A DNA stretch of 51,757 nt from a virus. The translations under genes and the position numbers were made by a program. Positions 1 through 6,973 of this stretch are shown here, one piece after another. The DNA is taken from IMG/VR virus record IMGVR_UViG_3300008262_006533, positions 1 through 51,757 of that record. One strand, written 5' to 3'. Position 1 is the stretch's first letter. The number at the start of each line of letters is the position of its first letter. Under the pieces are notes generated by a model. The model saw only the letters and a program-made list of their open reading frames with translations. It made no database searches and was not told the origin of the DNA.

Positions 1-408
1 AAAAATTTTAACATTCGCAGCATTTGCAATCATATTAACAGACTCACAGACATTTTGATACCAACCACCTGTCCTTAAGTTTCTTTCATATACCGCAGAC
101 GGAGTTACTGATGGAGTTGGAGAATAAGTCGGAGTTGGTGTTTGTGTGATTGGTGTTGAAGATAAACTTACTGTTGGTGTTACTGATGGTGTAACTGAAG
201 TTGTTGGTGTAGCCGATGGACATAGTCCTATGTTGGATATGTCCAACGGCCCACTGTAACTTTCTTTCACCAAATCTTCAGCACAAACATACTCCGTGTT
301 TAATGGTGTTATGGTTCCGACACTTACAACACTGGTGCAACCTGTATATCGATAATATCCATCTTCAACACTATTGTAGTTTATTATTTGGTAATAGTTA
401 CATGCCAT
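1..408 (-). CDS. Thr-Pro-rich fibre-like structural protein, 3' part cut by window edge
   Basis: The frame is open from an ATG at 408 down to base 1 (136 codons seen), so the C-terminus lies outside the window. The visible protein has an N-terminal module of about 65 residues (start MACNYYQIINYN) with several Cys. It ends in GLCPSATPTT and leads into a short Thr/Pro/Ser tract (about residues 68-105), after which a second module begins (VYERNLRTGGWYQ). The same layout, a small Cys-bearing module followed by a TPT linker, occurs in the large gene at 1013-4291 and in the gene at 47164-48441, so this is probably another virion surface protein. It starts 7 bases after the stop of the gene at 416-985 and is presumably cotranscribed with it. 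No enzymatic motif is visible. The function is inferred from architecture and neighbours only. Confidence 0.7.
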   Translation of the reverse strand, partial: MACNYYQIINYNSVEDGYYRYTGCTSVVSVGTITPLNTEYVCAEDLVKESYSGPLDISNIGLCPSATPTTSVTPSVTPTVSLSSTPITQTPTPTYSPTPSVTPSAVYERNLRTGGWYQNVCESVNMIANAANVKIF

Positions 409-415
409 ATTCTAC

Positions 416-985
416 TTATATTTGAACGACTGTAACAATTAATGATGGAATACCTGGTCTTGTTGGAGCACTAACTGCAGGAGAACCAAATAATATTATT
501 TCGGAATCAGTGGTAGAAAACATTAATTCCATGTAATCTCCCGCATTTAATGGAATTACAAAATTCCAAGCGGCTACAGTCAAAACATTATTATTTGCAA
601 AAGTTAAATTTGTGGACGACCATGATACATCACTACCATTAACTCTCAACCAAATAGTTATTACCTCACTACTACCTCCTTGTAACTTTTGTAGTTGAGC
701 TGAGAATTGTAAGTTAAAAGTTCCACCACTAGAAACCGTGAATTTTGTATTATCAACAACTGTAATTCCAGCATTATCAGCGGTACTTGATGCCGATAAA
801 GCATATATTACATCTTGTGTGAAACCTGATTGAGGATTTTCTTGATAGAAAGACCCAAACAGTTTTCCGCTGGCCATATATCCTCTTTTGATTCTATATG
901 TTACACCATCTTGAGCAACCGCATATTCTGCGTTAGAAGTTGTTGCAGTTATTTCAGGTAATTGGGATATAGGTAAATTAGGCAT
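416..985 (-). CDS. putative tail-fibre/virion protein with jelly-roll-like C-terminus
   Basis: A 189-residue protein. The N-terminus (MPNLPISQLPEITATTSNAEYAVAQ) has the form seen at the start of many phage fibre or appendage proteins, where a short segment attaches to the particle. The rest is Ser/Thr/Asn-rich beta-type sequence, including FNLQFSAQLQKL, ITIWLRVNG and NAGDYMELMFS. That pattern of strands resembles the C1q/TNF-like jelly-roll domains found at fibre tips. It sits between two Thr-Pro-rich structural genes on the same strand, with gaps of 7 and 27 bases, and a TATTTATA site lies 13 bases upstream. Role as a fibre or decoration protein is inferred from composition and context. The jelly-roll call is by eye and needs a profile or structure search. 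Confidence 0.65.
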   Translation of the reverse strand: MPNLPISQLPEITATTSNAEYAVAQDGVTYRIKRGYMASGKLFGSFYQENPQSGFTQDVIYALSASSTADNAGITVVDNTKFTVSSGGTFNLQFSAQLQKLQGGSSEVITIWLRVNGSDVSWSSTNLTFANNNVLTVAAWNFVIPLNAGDYMELMFSTTDSEIILFGSPAVSAPTRPGIPSLIVTVVQI

Positions 986-998
986 TTCATTTTTATTT

Positions 999-1006
999 TA
1001 TAAATA
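999..1006 (-). promoter_or_regulatory. TATTTATA motif before the 985 gene
   Basis: 13 bases upstream of the ATG at 985 on the minus strand; flanks AA and AAA; lies between the two fibre genes. Confidence 0.5.
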
Positions 1007-1012
1007 TTATTT

Positions 1013-4000
1013 TTATGTCACAAATATATTGAAACCGTCTTCCTGTTGAATCGTGAAAAAGTCTTCTTGGGCTAAGAAAACTAATTCGGTTGGTGTCGGT
1101 GTCTGTGTTGTTGTAGGAGTTACTGTTGGTGTTGAAGTAGTTGTTGCGGTGTTGGTTGGTGTTGATGTAGGTGTTTCCGTATTTGTTGGAGTATTGGTTG
1201 GAGTTTTAGTGTTAGTCGGTGTTGGAGTTTCTGTATTAGTAGGTGTTACGGTTTGAGTAGGAGTTTCAGTCGGAGTTGGTGTTGATGTTTCAGTTGCGGT
1301 AGGTGTCAATCCGATGGTTACACTCGGTGTAGGAGTTTCGGTCGTAGTTGGAGTATTTGTTGTAGTCTCAGTATTGGTAGGTGTAGGAGTTAAGGTTGAT
1401 GTTTCAGTTGGAGTATTGGTCGGAGTCTCCGTGTTTGTTGGTGTTGGTGTTTGTGTTGGAGTCTCTGTGTTAGTTGGTGTTTGTGTTGGAGTTTCAGTAG
1501 GTGTAGGAGTTTGAGTTGGAGTTTCAGTCTCAGTTGAAGTCTGGGTTGGAGTTTCTGTATTTGTAGGAGTCTGAGTTGGCGTAGAAGTTTCTGTCTCCGT
1601 AGGAGTATTAGTTGGAGTATTGGTTGGAGTTTCAGTTGGAGTATTTGTCGGTGTCTCAGTTTGAGTAGGTGTTGGTGTTACTGTATTAGTTGGGGTTTCT
1701 GTATTAGTCGGAGTTGATGTTGGAGTTGGAGTCTCAGTAGGAGTCTGAGTTGTAGTTTCGGTAGGAGTTGGTGTCGAAGTTTCAGTGTTGCTTGGAGTAA
1801 TACTTGGTGTTGGTGTTTGAGTTTCAGTCGCAGTCGGAGTTAATCCAATTGTCACACTTGGTGTTGGAGTCTGAGTTGGCGTCTCAGTATTAGTTGGAGT
1901 TTGGGTTGGTGTCTCGGTTGGTGTTTCAGTGTTGGTTGGTGTATTAGTTACAGTTGGTGTCGGAGTAGGTGTTTGTGTGGGACAAATAGAATATGCACCA
2001 ACAGTAATCCCATCAGAATCCAATTCAATGAGGAATCCATTATATGAATAGAATCCAGTTAGGTTAGTTGTATTTGGCCCTGATGGTGAATCATAGAATT
2101 GAATGTTCTCATCAAAAATGACCTTGTCACCCCAAATCGATCCACTATAAACACAGAAGCAAGCCTCCTCCAAAGTTGCTCCTGAACAAACAACAAATTC
2201 AGTCCTTAATATAGTTGGAGTTGGTGTTTGTGTAGGAGTAGTTGTTGGTGATTCAGTATTCGTTGGAGTCTGAGTTGGTGATTCAGTATTCGTTGGAGTC
2301 GGTGTTTCAGTTGGTGTCTCAGTATTTGTTGGAGTCGGTGTTTCAGTTGGAGTTTCACTCGGTGTTGGTGTTTGGGTTGTAGTCTCAGTTGGGCTTAAAG
2401 TAACGCTCGGTGTAGGAGTTGCGGTTGGTATTATTACAACACAATTAGGGCATTTAGGGTCCAAAAGATTATATCTATCCTTCAACAAACTAAAGTTGTG
2501 ATAAACCTCGGAAGCGTCCAAAGGTTCGACATACATACGGAAAGCACTTATATCTCCAATCATGCTTCCACCAAAATATTCCTCTAACTTGATATGAGTC
2601 GTCAAACCCGAATAAATGGTATTGTCCAAATCATCAGTTGTCAAACATTCTGGATCTTGTTGATAAGTAATCCCACTAATAGATGGAGGACATCCACCAG
2701 AAAATGTAAGATTATCTTTTAATCCCTGAGTTCCTCCACCCAATGAAATATTATATCCCACACCAATTTGTTTTTCCCTTTGAACGTCCAACAATCTTGG
2801 TATTATCTCTTCGAAGTTTTCAATAACCAAGAATAGTTTTCCGTTGACAAAAACTTTGAATGTACCAAGTCTGTAGATTTGTTCTTCAGTCCAATTGTCA
2901 TTGAATGTTACAATTTCTGTGGTGGCTGGATCGTAAGGTAATTCATGTGTAAGTGGTGGTTCAATTAAACTCACACTATTGTGTGCGGGTGTTGCGGTAT
3001 AAATTGTGTCAACCAATAATCCGAGACCTCCTTTTTCATACAGGTCACAAGTATCTAACCATTCCCTTCGTTGGAATACCGCATCAATTTGAACCCAATG
3101 TTCTAACTGTATATAAGGAGTATTTTTACACTCATCAAATATTCCACGAGTTGAGCACCATTCAGTAACTGAGGTTCCTGTATGGTAAGTCAATCCTGTT
3201 TGACAAGTTCCAGTAGTTTCACAACCACCAGTTATTCTATATGTTTTTACACACAACCTCGGGTTTCCTGTATCCCCACTCAATCGTATCGAGAGTCCAT
3301 TTGAAACTCCATCATACAATGGGTCTTTTTCGGGATATTCGGCAAAAACTTGACATGAACATGGACATCCACAATTACAGTTGGTAGATGTTCCTCCTGA
3401 TATTTGATAAACGTGAAGACAAGTTGACGCGGTGTTCGCTGAACTTGCACAACCACAGGTTTCCATACATGTAAGACCTGAAGTTACTCTTGTATATCCC
3501 GTGTCTTGTTTTGGTTCCCCATCCGCATAATGATAAAACTTATTCTCTGCTCGGGCACCCATATAGAAGAATGTACCTTTATTGTTTGGATAGCGATTAT
3601 TTAAACCGACGTTTGTATCTCCCGTCCATCTGTATCTTAACATGAATTCAGCAGTCCATCCTAAAGGTACTCTTTGTGGAAATATTTGATAATCGTACCC
3701 AGGAATTTTGTAAAATCCTTGGAAAAATCCTCCATTTAATCTTGCAAAGTATCCTACAGGATTTCCATCTGTTGTATAATTCAAATTGTAACTATATGAA
3801 TCATCATTCCACAAACGATTTTGTGTTGTGGTGAATCCTGTGATAGGATGAAGTTTCATCCTCCTATCATATTTGTATCTACTATATTTGTCAGTATTCG
3901 AGGTATATAATCCTGTATTAATTTGGATTGTTTCTCCTGACATTTGTTTTACCAAACCATTGTCAATCCCTGTCAAACCTACATCACAAAGGTTAGTTAT

Positions 4001-4291
4001 TTTAGGACAAAAATTAGGGTCAAGTCCATCAGGATTCCAATAGTTTTCAGAAACAATCACATCATTGTCAAATGTACAAGTTCCTGATTGGCATAAAGTT
4101 GTTGCAGTATTATTAATGTCGAATTTGAATGGCATTCTATTTCCATCATTTTCTCCAATCAACAATGGGGAAAAAATTACTTCCTGATTGTAGTCTTTCT
4201 CATCAGAAGCTAAACAAATGTCAGTTATTTCGTTGACAGGTTTAATACCCCAACGTCTGAAGTTGTACTGATTAATATTTTGATATGCCAT
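1013..4291 (-). CDS. large modular fibre/adhesin with long mucin-like Thr-Pro tracts
   Basis: 1092 residues. Residues 1 to about 620 are a non-repetitive region rich in Tyr, Gly and Asn. It has a very Cys-rich patch around 275-315 (CGCASS, NCNCGCPCSC) and beta-rich stretches around 490-610 that look LamG/concanavalin-like (GTFKVFVNGKLFLVIENFE). A first TPT tract follows, then a module of about 75 residues with four Cys (VVCSGATLEEACFCVYSG). A second, very long tract built from T-P-T, N-T-E-T-P-T and Q-T-P-T units takes up most of the remainder. The last 20 or so residues (LAQEDFFTIQQEDG) are non-repetitive again. Length and composition fit a virion surface fibre. The Thr/Pro/Ser content resembles mucin linkers, which are typical O-glycosylation substrates; glycosylation here is a hypothesis. 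A TATTTATC site lies 8 bases upstream of the ATG. Confidence 0.75.
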   Translation of the reverse strand: MAYQNINQYNFRRWGIKPVNEITDICLASDEKDYNQEVIFSPLLIGENDGNRMPFKFDINNTATTLCQSGTCTFDNDVIVSENYWNPDGLDPNFCPKITNLCDVGLTGIDNGLVKQMSGETIQINTGLYTSNTDKYSRYKYDRRMKLHPITGFTTTQNRLWNDDSYSYNLNYTTDGNPVGYFARLNGGFFQGFYKIPGYDYQIFPQRVPLGWTAEFMLRYRWTGDTNVGLNNRYPNNKGTFFYMGARAENKFYHYADGEPKQDTGYTRVTSGLTCMETCGCASSANTASTCLHVYQISGGTSTNCNCGCPCSCQVFAEYPEKDPLYDGVSNGLSIRLSGDTGNPRLCVKTYRITGGCETTGTCQTGLTYHTGTSVTEWCSTRGIFDECKNTPYIQLEHWVQIDAVFQRREWLDTCDLYEKGGLGLLVDTIYTATPAHNSVSLIEPPLTHELPYDPATTEIVTFNDNWTEEQIYRLGTFKVFVNGKLFLVIENFEEIIPRLLDVQREKQIGVGYNISLGGGTQGLKDNLTFSGGCPPSISGITYQQDPECLTTDDLDNTIYSGLTTHIKLEEYFGGSMIGDISAFRMYVEPLDASEVYHNFSLLKDRYNLLDPKCPNCVVIIPTATPTPSVTLSPTETTTQTPTPSETPTETPTPTNTETPTETPTPTNTESPTQTPTNTESPTTTPTQTPTPTILRTEFVVCSGATLEEACFCVYSGSIWGDKVIFDENIQFYDSPSGPNTTNLTGFYSYNGFLIELDSDGITVGAYSICPTQTPTPTPTVTNTPTNTETPTETPTQTPTNTETPTQTPTPSVTIGLTPTATETQTPTPSITPSNTETSTPTPTETTTQTPTETPTPTSTPTNTETPTNTVTPTPTQTETPTNTPTETPTNTPTNTPTETETSTPTQTPTNTETPTQTSTETETPTQTPTPTETPTQTPTNTETPTQTPTPTNTETPTNTPTETSTLTPTPTNTETTTNTPTTTETPTPSVTIGLTPTATETSTPTPTETPTQTVTPTNTETPTPTNTKTPTNTPTNTETPTSTPTNTATTTSTPTVTPTTTQTPTPTELVFLAQEDFFTIQQEDGFNIFVT
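1080..1980 (-). repeat. long Thr-Pro-coding degenerate repeat tract
   Basis: About 900 bases of variants of GGAGTT, GGTGTT, GTAGGAGTT and similar in frame in the 1013-4291 gene, coding for TPT, NTET, QTPT units. A second part is at about 2210-2440. Similar shorter tracts occur at about 110-215, 47345-47730 and 47960-48215. Such tracts may change length by recombination. Confidence 0.85.
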
Positions 4292-4299
4292 AAACTAAT

Positions 4300-4307
4300 G
4301 ATAAATA
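4300..4307 (-). promoter_or_regulatory. TATTTATC motif before the large fibre gene
   Basis: 8 bases upstream of the ATG at 4291 on the minus strand; flanks GG and ATT. Confidence 0.45.
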
Positions 4308-4320
4308 CCTTATGTCATAG

Positions 4321-4328
4321 TATTTATA
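4321..4328 (+). promoter_or_regulatory. TATTTATA motif before the 4344 gene
   Basis: 15 bases upstream of the ATG at 4344 on the plus strand; flanks AG and GAT. Only 13 bases away from the opposite-strand motif of the 4291 gene, giving a two-way arrangement for divergent genes. Confidence 0.5.
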
Positions 4329-4343
4329 GATAAAAAATATACT

Positions 4344-5147
4344 ATGATTCCTGTGGACACTGAATTTTTTTCATCACCTTATTATTTCTTGATGAGAGAC
4401 AAAGGGGATAAATATTCTCTATACTTCTCTGTTGAAAACACTTTGACCGAAGCACGTAAAAAAGATGAGGTTATTCATTTCGACAAAGAAAAGGGTGAGA
4501 AAGTAAAAAAACACTTGAAAAAAGTTACAAAAGAGAAAAAAATTAAAGACACAAAAACTTTGAAAACTGATTTGGAAGAATTAGTCAATACCGATGGAAG
4601 TATGTCAAATTCAAAAATCCCAATTTTGGACCCAAGACTTCATCCAAGAAAAACTATGGACCAAACTGTTGCAGCGTCAAGAATTACAAACGACCCGATT
4701 TCACGTGGTTACAGAACATATTATGGTGAGAGTGAAGTTAAGGAAATCGATATGTCAGGAGCATTCGGATATGAAGAAACCGAGGATTTGGATGGTAAAG
4801 AAACTTTCAAATTTTTGGTGAAAGACATGGGAATGGAACCTGATGAAGCAAAAGAAAGAACAAAACAACAAGGAAAAGACCCTTCAGGTAAGAAAGATAA
4901 AAAATCTAAGTTTTATAAGGACCCTAATTTCATAACAAGAGCTACACTTTCTGAAATTCAGAAACAAAAAGCAATAAAAGTTGTGGAGGATATGTTGGCT
5001 AAGAAAAAGGATTCTGCAGATATATCAAAAAAAGAAACGGAAACTTTGTCACCAGTTCTCAAAAAGAATTTAAGTTCTTTACTCAAACAAGCAGAAAAAC
5101 ACGGAATTTCAAAAAAAGATTTGATTAAAATAATTCAAAGTGAATAA
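4344..5147 (+). CDS. Lys-rich phage protein of unknown function
   Basis: 267 residues, highly charged. The N-terminal 30 residues are hydrophobic/aromatic (FFSSPYYFLM). A strongly basic coiled segment follows (about residues 45-75, KVKKHLKKVTKEKK), then a central part with PILDPRLHPRKTMDQTVAASR, and a helical Lys/Glu-rich C-terminal third. I do not recognise a family. It is the first plus-strand gene after the divergent fibre cluster. A TATTTATA box lies 15 bases upstream, and it overlaps the next gene by 8 bases, so the block 4344-6920 is probably one transcript. The charged helical character would suit an internal virion or assembly protein, but nothing in the sequence proves that. Confidence 0.7.
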   Translation: MIPVDTEFFSSPYYFLMRDKGDKYSLYFSVENTLTEARKKDEVIHFDKEKGEKVKKHLKKVTKEKKIKDTKTLKTDLEELVNTDGSMSNSKIPILDPRLHPRKTMDQTVAASRITNDPISRGYRTYYGESEVKEIDMSGAFGYEETEDLDGKETFKFLVKDMGMEPDEAKERTKQQGKDPSGKKDKKSKFYKDPNFITRATLSEIQKQKAIKVVEDMLAKKKDSADISKKETETLSPVLKKNLSSLLKQAEKHGISKKDLIKIIQSE

Positions 5148-5616
5148 AGATTTATACAATTCATCGAAAGGGGAAATAGAATTTCCTTCAACTTTAAGAG
5201 ACCACATGAAAAAAAGTTTTCATATGGTTAAAGGTGCTGATGAAAATACCGAGGGTTACAAAAGAAATCAGGAACTACAAGACAAAAAATTTATAGAGTA
5301 CAAACAATTGAAAAGAATAAAAAACTTTTTCGACAATTTCATTGGTAATCAAAGAGACCCGTCATTCATATTGAACGGTGGAGTTGAAATGAAAAATTGG
5401 GTGAACAATGAATTGAGAAAAATGAGGGATTATACACAAATGACCAAGAAAAATAAAATGGATGCTGGAATGCAAAACCAATTTATTAAACCTCACGAGA
5501 AAAAGGATTTTACAAATGTCAGACCTTCTCAGAAACATGCGAATACATACAGTAAGTACGATGCGGCAGTAACTGAAAGTCTGAAAAGAATAAATGAAAT
5601 AATGAACAAAATATAA
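5140..5616 (+). CDS. hypothetical phage protein
   Basis: 158 residues with a GTG start at 5140 that overlaps the end of the previous gene. The first internal ATG is at 5206, so a shorter product starting MKKSFHMVKG is possible. The protein is basic, helical and rich in Lys, Asn and Met (KRIKNFFDNFIGNQRDPSF, RKMRDYTQMTKKNKMD), with no membrane segment, signal peptide or catalytic motif that I can recognise. The tight overlap with the gene before and the 2-base gap to the one after indicate translational coupling in a small operon of unknown function. Confidence 0.65.
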   Translation: MNKDLYNSSKGEIEFPSTLRDHMKKSFHMVKGADENTEGYKRNQELQDKKFIEYKQLKRIKNFFDNFIGNQRDPSFILNGGVEMKNWVNNELRKMRDYTQMTKKNKMDAGMQNQFIKPHEKKDFTNVRPSQKHANTYSKYDAAVTESLKRINEIMNKI

Positions 5617-5618
5617 TT

Positions 5619-5912
5619 ATGGCAAACGAACTCGCACTCGATTTATCGCAAGACATCCCAAATGCTTTAACCGCAATTGGTGACGCTGAAAGAGCAAAAT
5701 TAATCCCTAAGAACGACTTTAATGCCGTTGGAAACGAATATTCATCTGTGAACCGAGACGCTGTGGCTGATGGTGATTCAATGGGTAGAGGAACAGGAGC
5801 TTTCTTGGATGTGTATAACGTAAACGCTGGAACTATAACTGACATTGCGGAAAGAAAAAACGAAATTAAAATTAACAAATTTAACCCATCAAAACCTTAT
5901 CCTAACTTTTAA
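5619..5912 (+). CDS. small hypothetical phage protein
   Basis: 97 residues, beginning MANELALDLSQDIPNAL. It is moderately acidic with many Asp, Asn and Ala and a Gly-rich centre (GDSMGRGTGAFLDVYNVNAG). The C-terminal tail is basic, then Pro/aromatic (KFNPSKPYPNF). No known domain is recognised. The stop codon overlaps the ATG of the WYL-domain gene by one base (TAATG), so the two are probably translated together. Composition is compatible with a small structural or neck-type protein, but this is speculation. Confidence 0.65.
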   Translation: MANELALDLSQDIPNALTAIGDAERAKLIPKNDFNAVGNEYSSVNRDAVADGDSMGRGTGAFLDVYNVNAGTITDIAERKNEIKINKFNPSKPYPNF

Positions 5913-6292
5913 TGAAATTACAAAACACACTTAGAGGTTTAATCTGTGAAATCGCTTCTGTTGATAGTGTCGTAAATGCTATTAAAAACAAACAGAAAGT
6001 GGTCATCTATTACGATGGTGATGAGCCAGGTGGTAGAGGATTGAGAGAGGTTGAGCCCGTGTGTTTAGGAACAAGTAAAGCAGGAAATAAGGTATTAAGA
6101 GCGTGGGACGAAGAAGGATCGTCTCACACAGCCTACAAAGGAGAACAACCTCTACCAGGGTGGAGACTTTTTAGATTAGATAAGATCCTATCCCTTAAAC
6201 CAACTGGAGAAAATTTTACAGAAATGAGACCAAATTTCAATCCAAATGGTGACAAAAGTATGACTTCGATTATTATTATAGCAAAATTCTAA
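5912..6292 (+). CDS. stand-alone WYL-domain protein
   Basis: 126 residues. Residues about 29-95 match the WYL fold pattern. It opens with a VVIYYDG strand, followed by a Gly-rich turn and LREVEPVCLG, a strand VLRAWDEEG, and the signature GWRLFRLDKILSL. WYL domains (named for Trp-Tyr-Leu) bind nucleic-acid or nucleotide ligands and usually sit behind a helix-turn-helix in bacterial transcription factors. No DNA-binding domain is present here; only about 25 residues precede the WYL core. Those begin MKLQNTLRGLICEIAS, a short amphipathic helix with an L-x-x-L-I-x-E pattern that also occurs at the ends of other proteins in this window. Its partner is unknown. It might bind a nucleotide signal, or a host or phage polymerase. 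Confidence 0.7.
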   Translation: MKLQNTLRGLICEIASVDSVVNAIKNKQKVVIYYDGDEPGGRGLREVEPVCLGTSKAGNKVLRAWDEEGSSHTAYKGEQPLPGWRLFRLDKILSLKPTGENFTEMRPNFNPNGDKSMTSIIIIAKF

Positions 6293-6294
6293 TT

Positions 6295-6378
6295 ATGGAC
6301 CAATTAATGCAAAAACTTATGATTTCTAAAGCCATCATGGATAAGATGGAATCAAAAGAAGTGATAGTAGAGAAATGA
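6295..6378 (+). CDS. possible 27-residue microprotein
   Basis: ATG at 6295, stop TGA at 6376-6378, giving a Met/Lys/Glu-rich helix (MDQLMQKLMISKAIMDKMES...). It starts 2 bases after the WYL gene, and its stop overlaps the ATG of the next gene in the ATGA arrangement used throughout this phage. That exact fit between two genes is the only support. It might be a real coupled small gene or a leader that helps ribosomes reach the next start. Confidence 0.4.
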   Translation: MDQLMQKLMISKAIMDKMESKEVIVEK

Positions 6379-6920
6379 ATTCTCCGTCAAATATGGTGGA
6401 AAATTTCAATGTACCGCAAGCAAAATATAATATACCCCGAGAGTTTCTTCAGGAACAACCATCGATGCCTCAGATTAATCAACCATACTTGTCATCGTTG
6501 CCTGTTGAGAATACAAAACCTGTGGGAGTTCCAACCGTAGATGCAATCAAAAACTCCAAACTTCCTGATGAAATAAAAAAACTCATGATGGAGCATCCAA
6601 TCTCACAACCACAACAGGCAAACCCAACTTTGTCAAGCGACTTAATAGAAAGAGCCACAAGATTAATGAAAGAAAATCCTGGAAATTACGTCCCTGATTC
6701 GGCAAAATCTAAGCAACAAACATCATCTACTCAACCATCTCCCGTAACAAATATTGACTATAAATTGTTACAGAAAATGATTAATGAAGCTGTTAATAAT
6801 GCTCTAAAAGAAAATGGTTTAGTTTCAGAATCATCTGAGAAGACAAATGAAATTTTTAGTTTCAAAGTTGGGAAGCATATTTTTGAAGGTAAGGTTACAA
6901 AAATTAAAAAGTTGTCCTAA
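6375..6920 (+). CDS. hypothetical Pro/Gln-rich phage protein
   Basis: 181 residues. The first 120 are low-complexity and disordered-looking, rich in Pro, Gln, Asn and Ser (REFLQEQPSMPQINQPYL, HPISQPQQANPTLSSD). A short helix follows around 128-145 (YKLLQKMINEAVNNALKEN). The C-terminal strand-rich end (FSFKVGKHIFEGKVTKIKKL) is found in my experience at the tails of some phage assembly proteins, but I cannot assign a family. It closes the 4344-6920 gene group; a 53-base gap then separates it from the glycan operon. Confidence 0.65.
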   Translation: MNSPSNMVENFNVPQAKYNIPREFLQEQPSMPQINQPYLSSLPVENTKPVGVPTVDAIKNSKLPDEIKKLMMEHPISQPQQANPTLSSDLIERATRLMKENPGNYVPDSAKSKQQTSSTQPSPVTNIDYKLLQKMINEAVNNALKENGLVSESSEKTNEIFSFKVGKHIFEGKVTKIKKLS

Positions 6921-6973
6921 CTTCTTTTCTTATTTGACATAAAAACTTATACTTTAGGGTATATTATAAATTT
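6921..6973 (+). promoter_or_regulatory. probable promoter region of the glycan/nucleotide operon
   Basis: This 53-base gap is the only real break before 17 kb of touching plus-strand genes, so the operon promoter should be here. It contains a TTGACA hexamer (6934-6939), a TATACTTTAG stretch (6948-6957) and a TATTATAAATTT stretch (6962-6973) directly before the ATG. Spacing does not fit either the sigma-70 or the Bacteroidota TTTG/TAnnTTTG consensus well. It lacks the TATTTAT motif seen before late-type genes. The exact promoter is not resolved. Confidence 0.35.

Noticed and set aside
1053-1514. Plus-strand frames rich in Val-Gly (VGVGVCVVVGV type)
   Set aside because: They are the antisense shadow of the Thr-Pro repeats in the 1013-4291 gene; the same artefact occurs at 47348-47539 and 48128-48316.
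1-4291. Diversity-generating retroelement acting on the fibre genes
   Set aside because: No reverse transcriptase or template/variable repeat pair was seen in the window.
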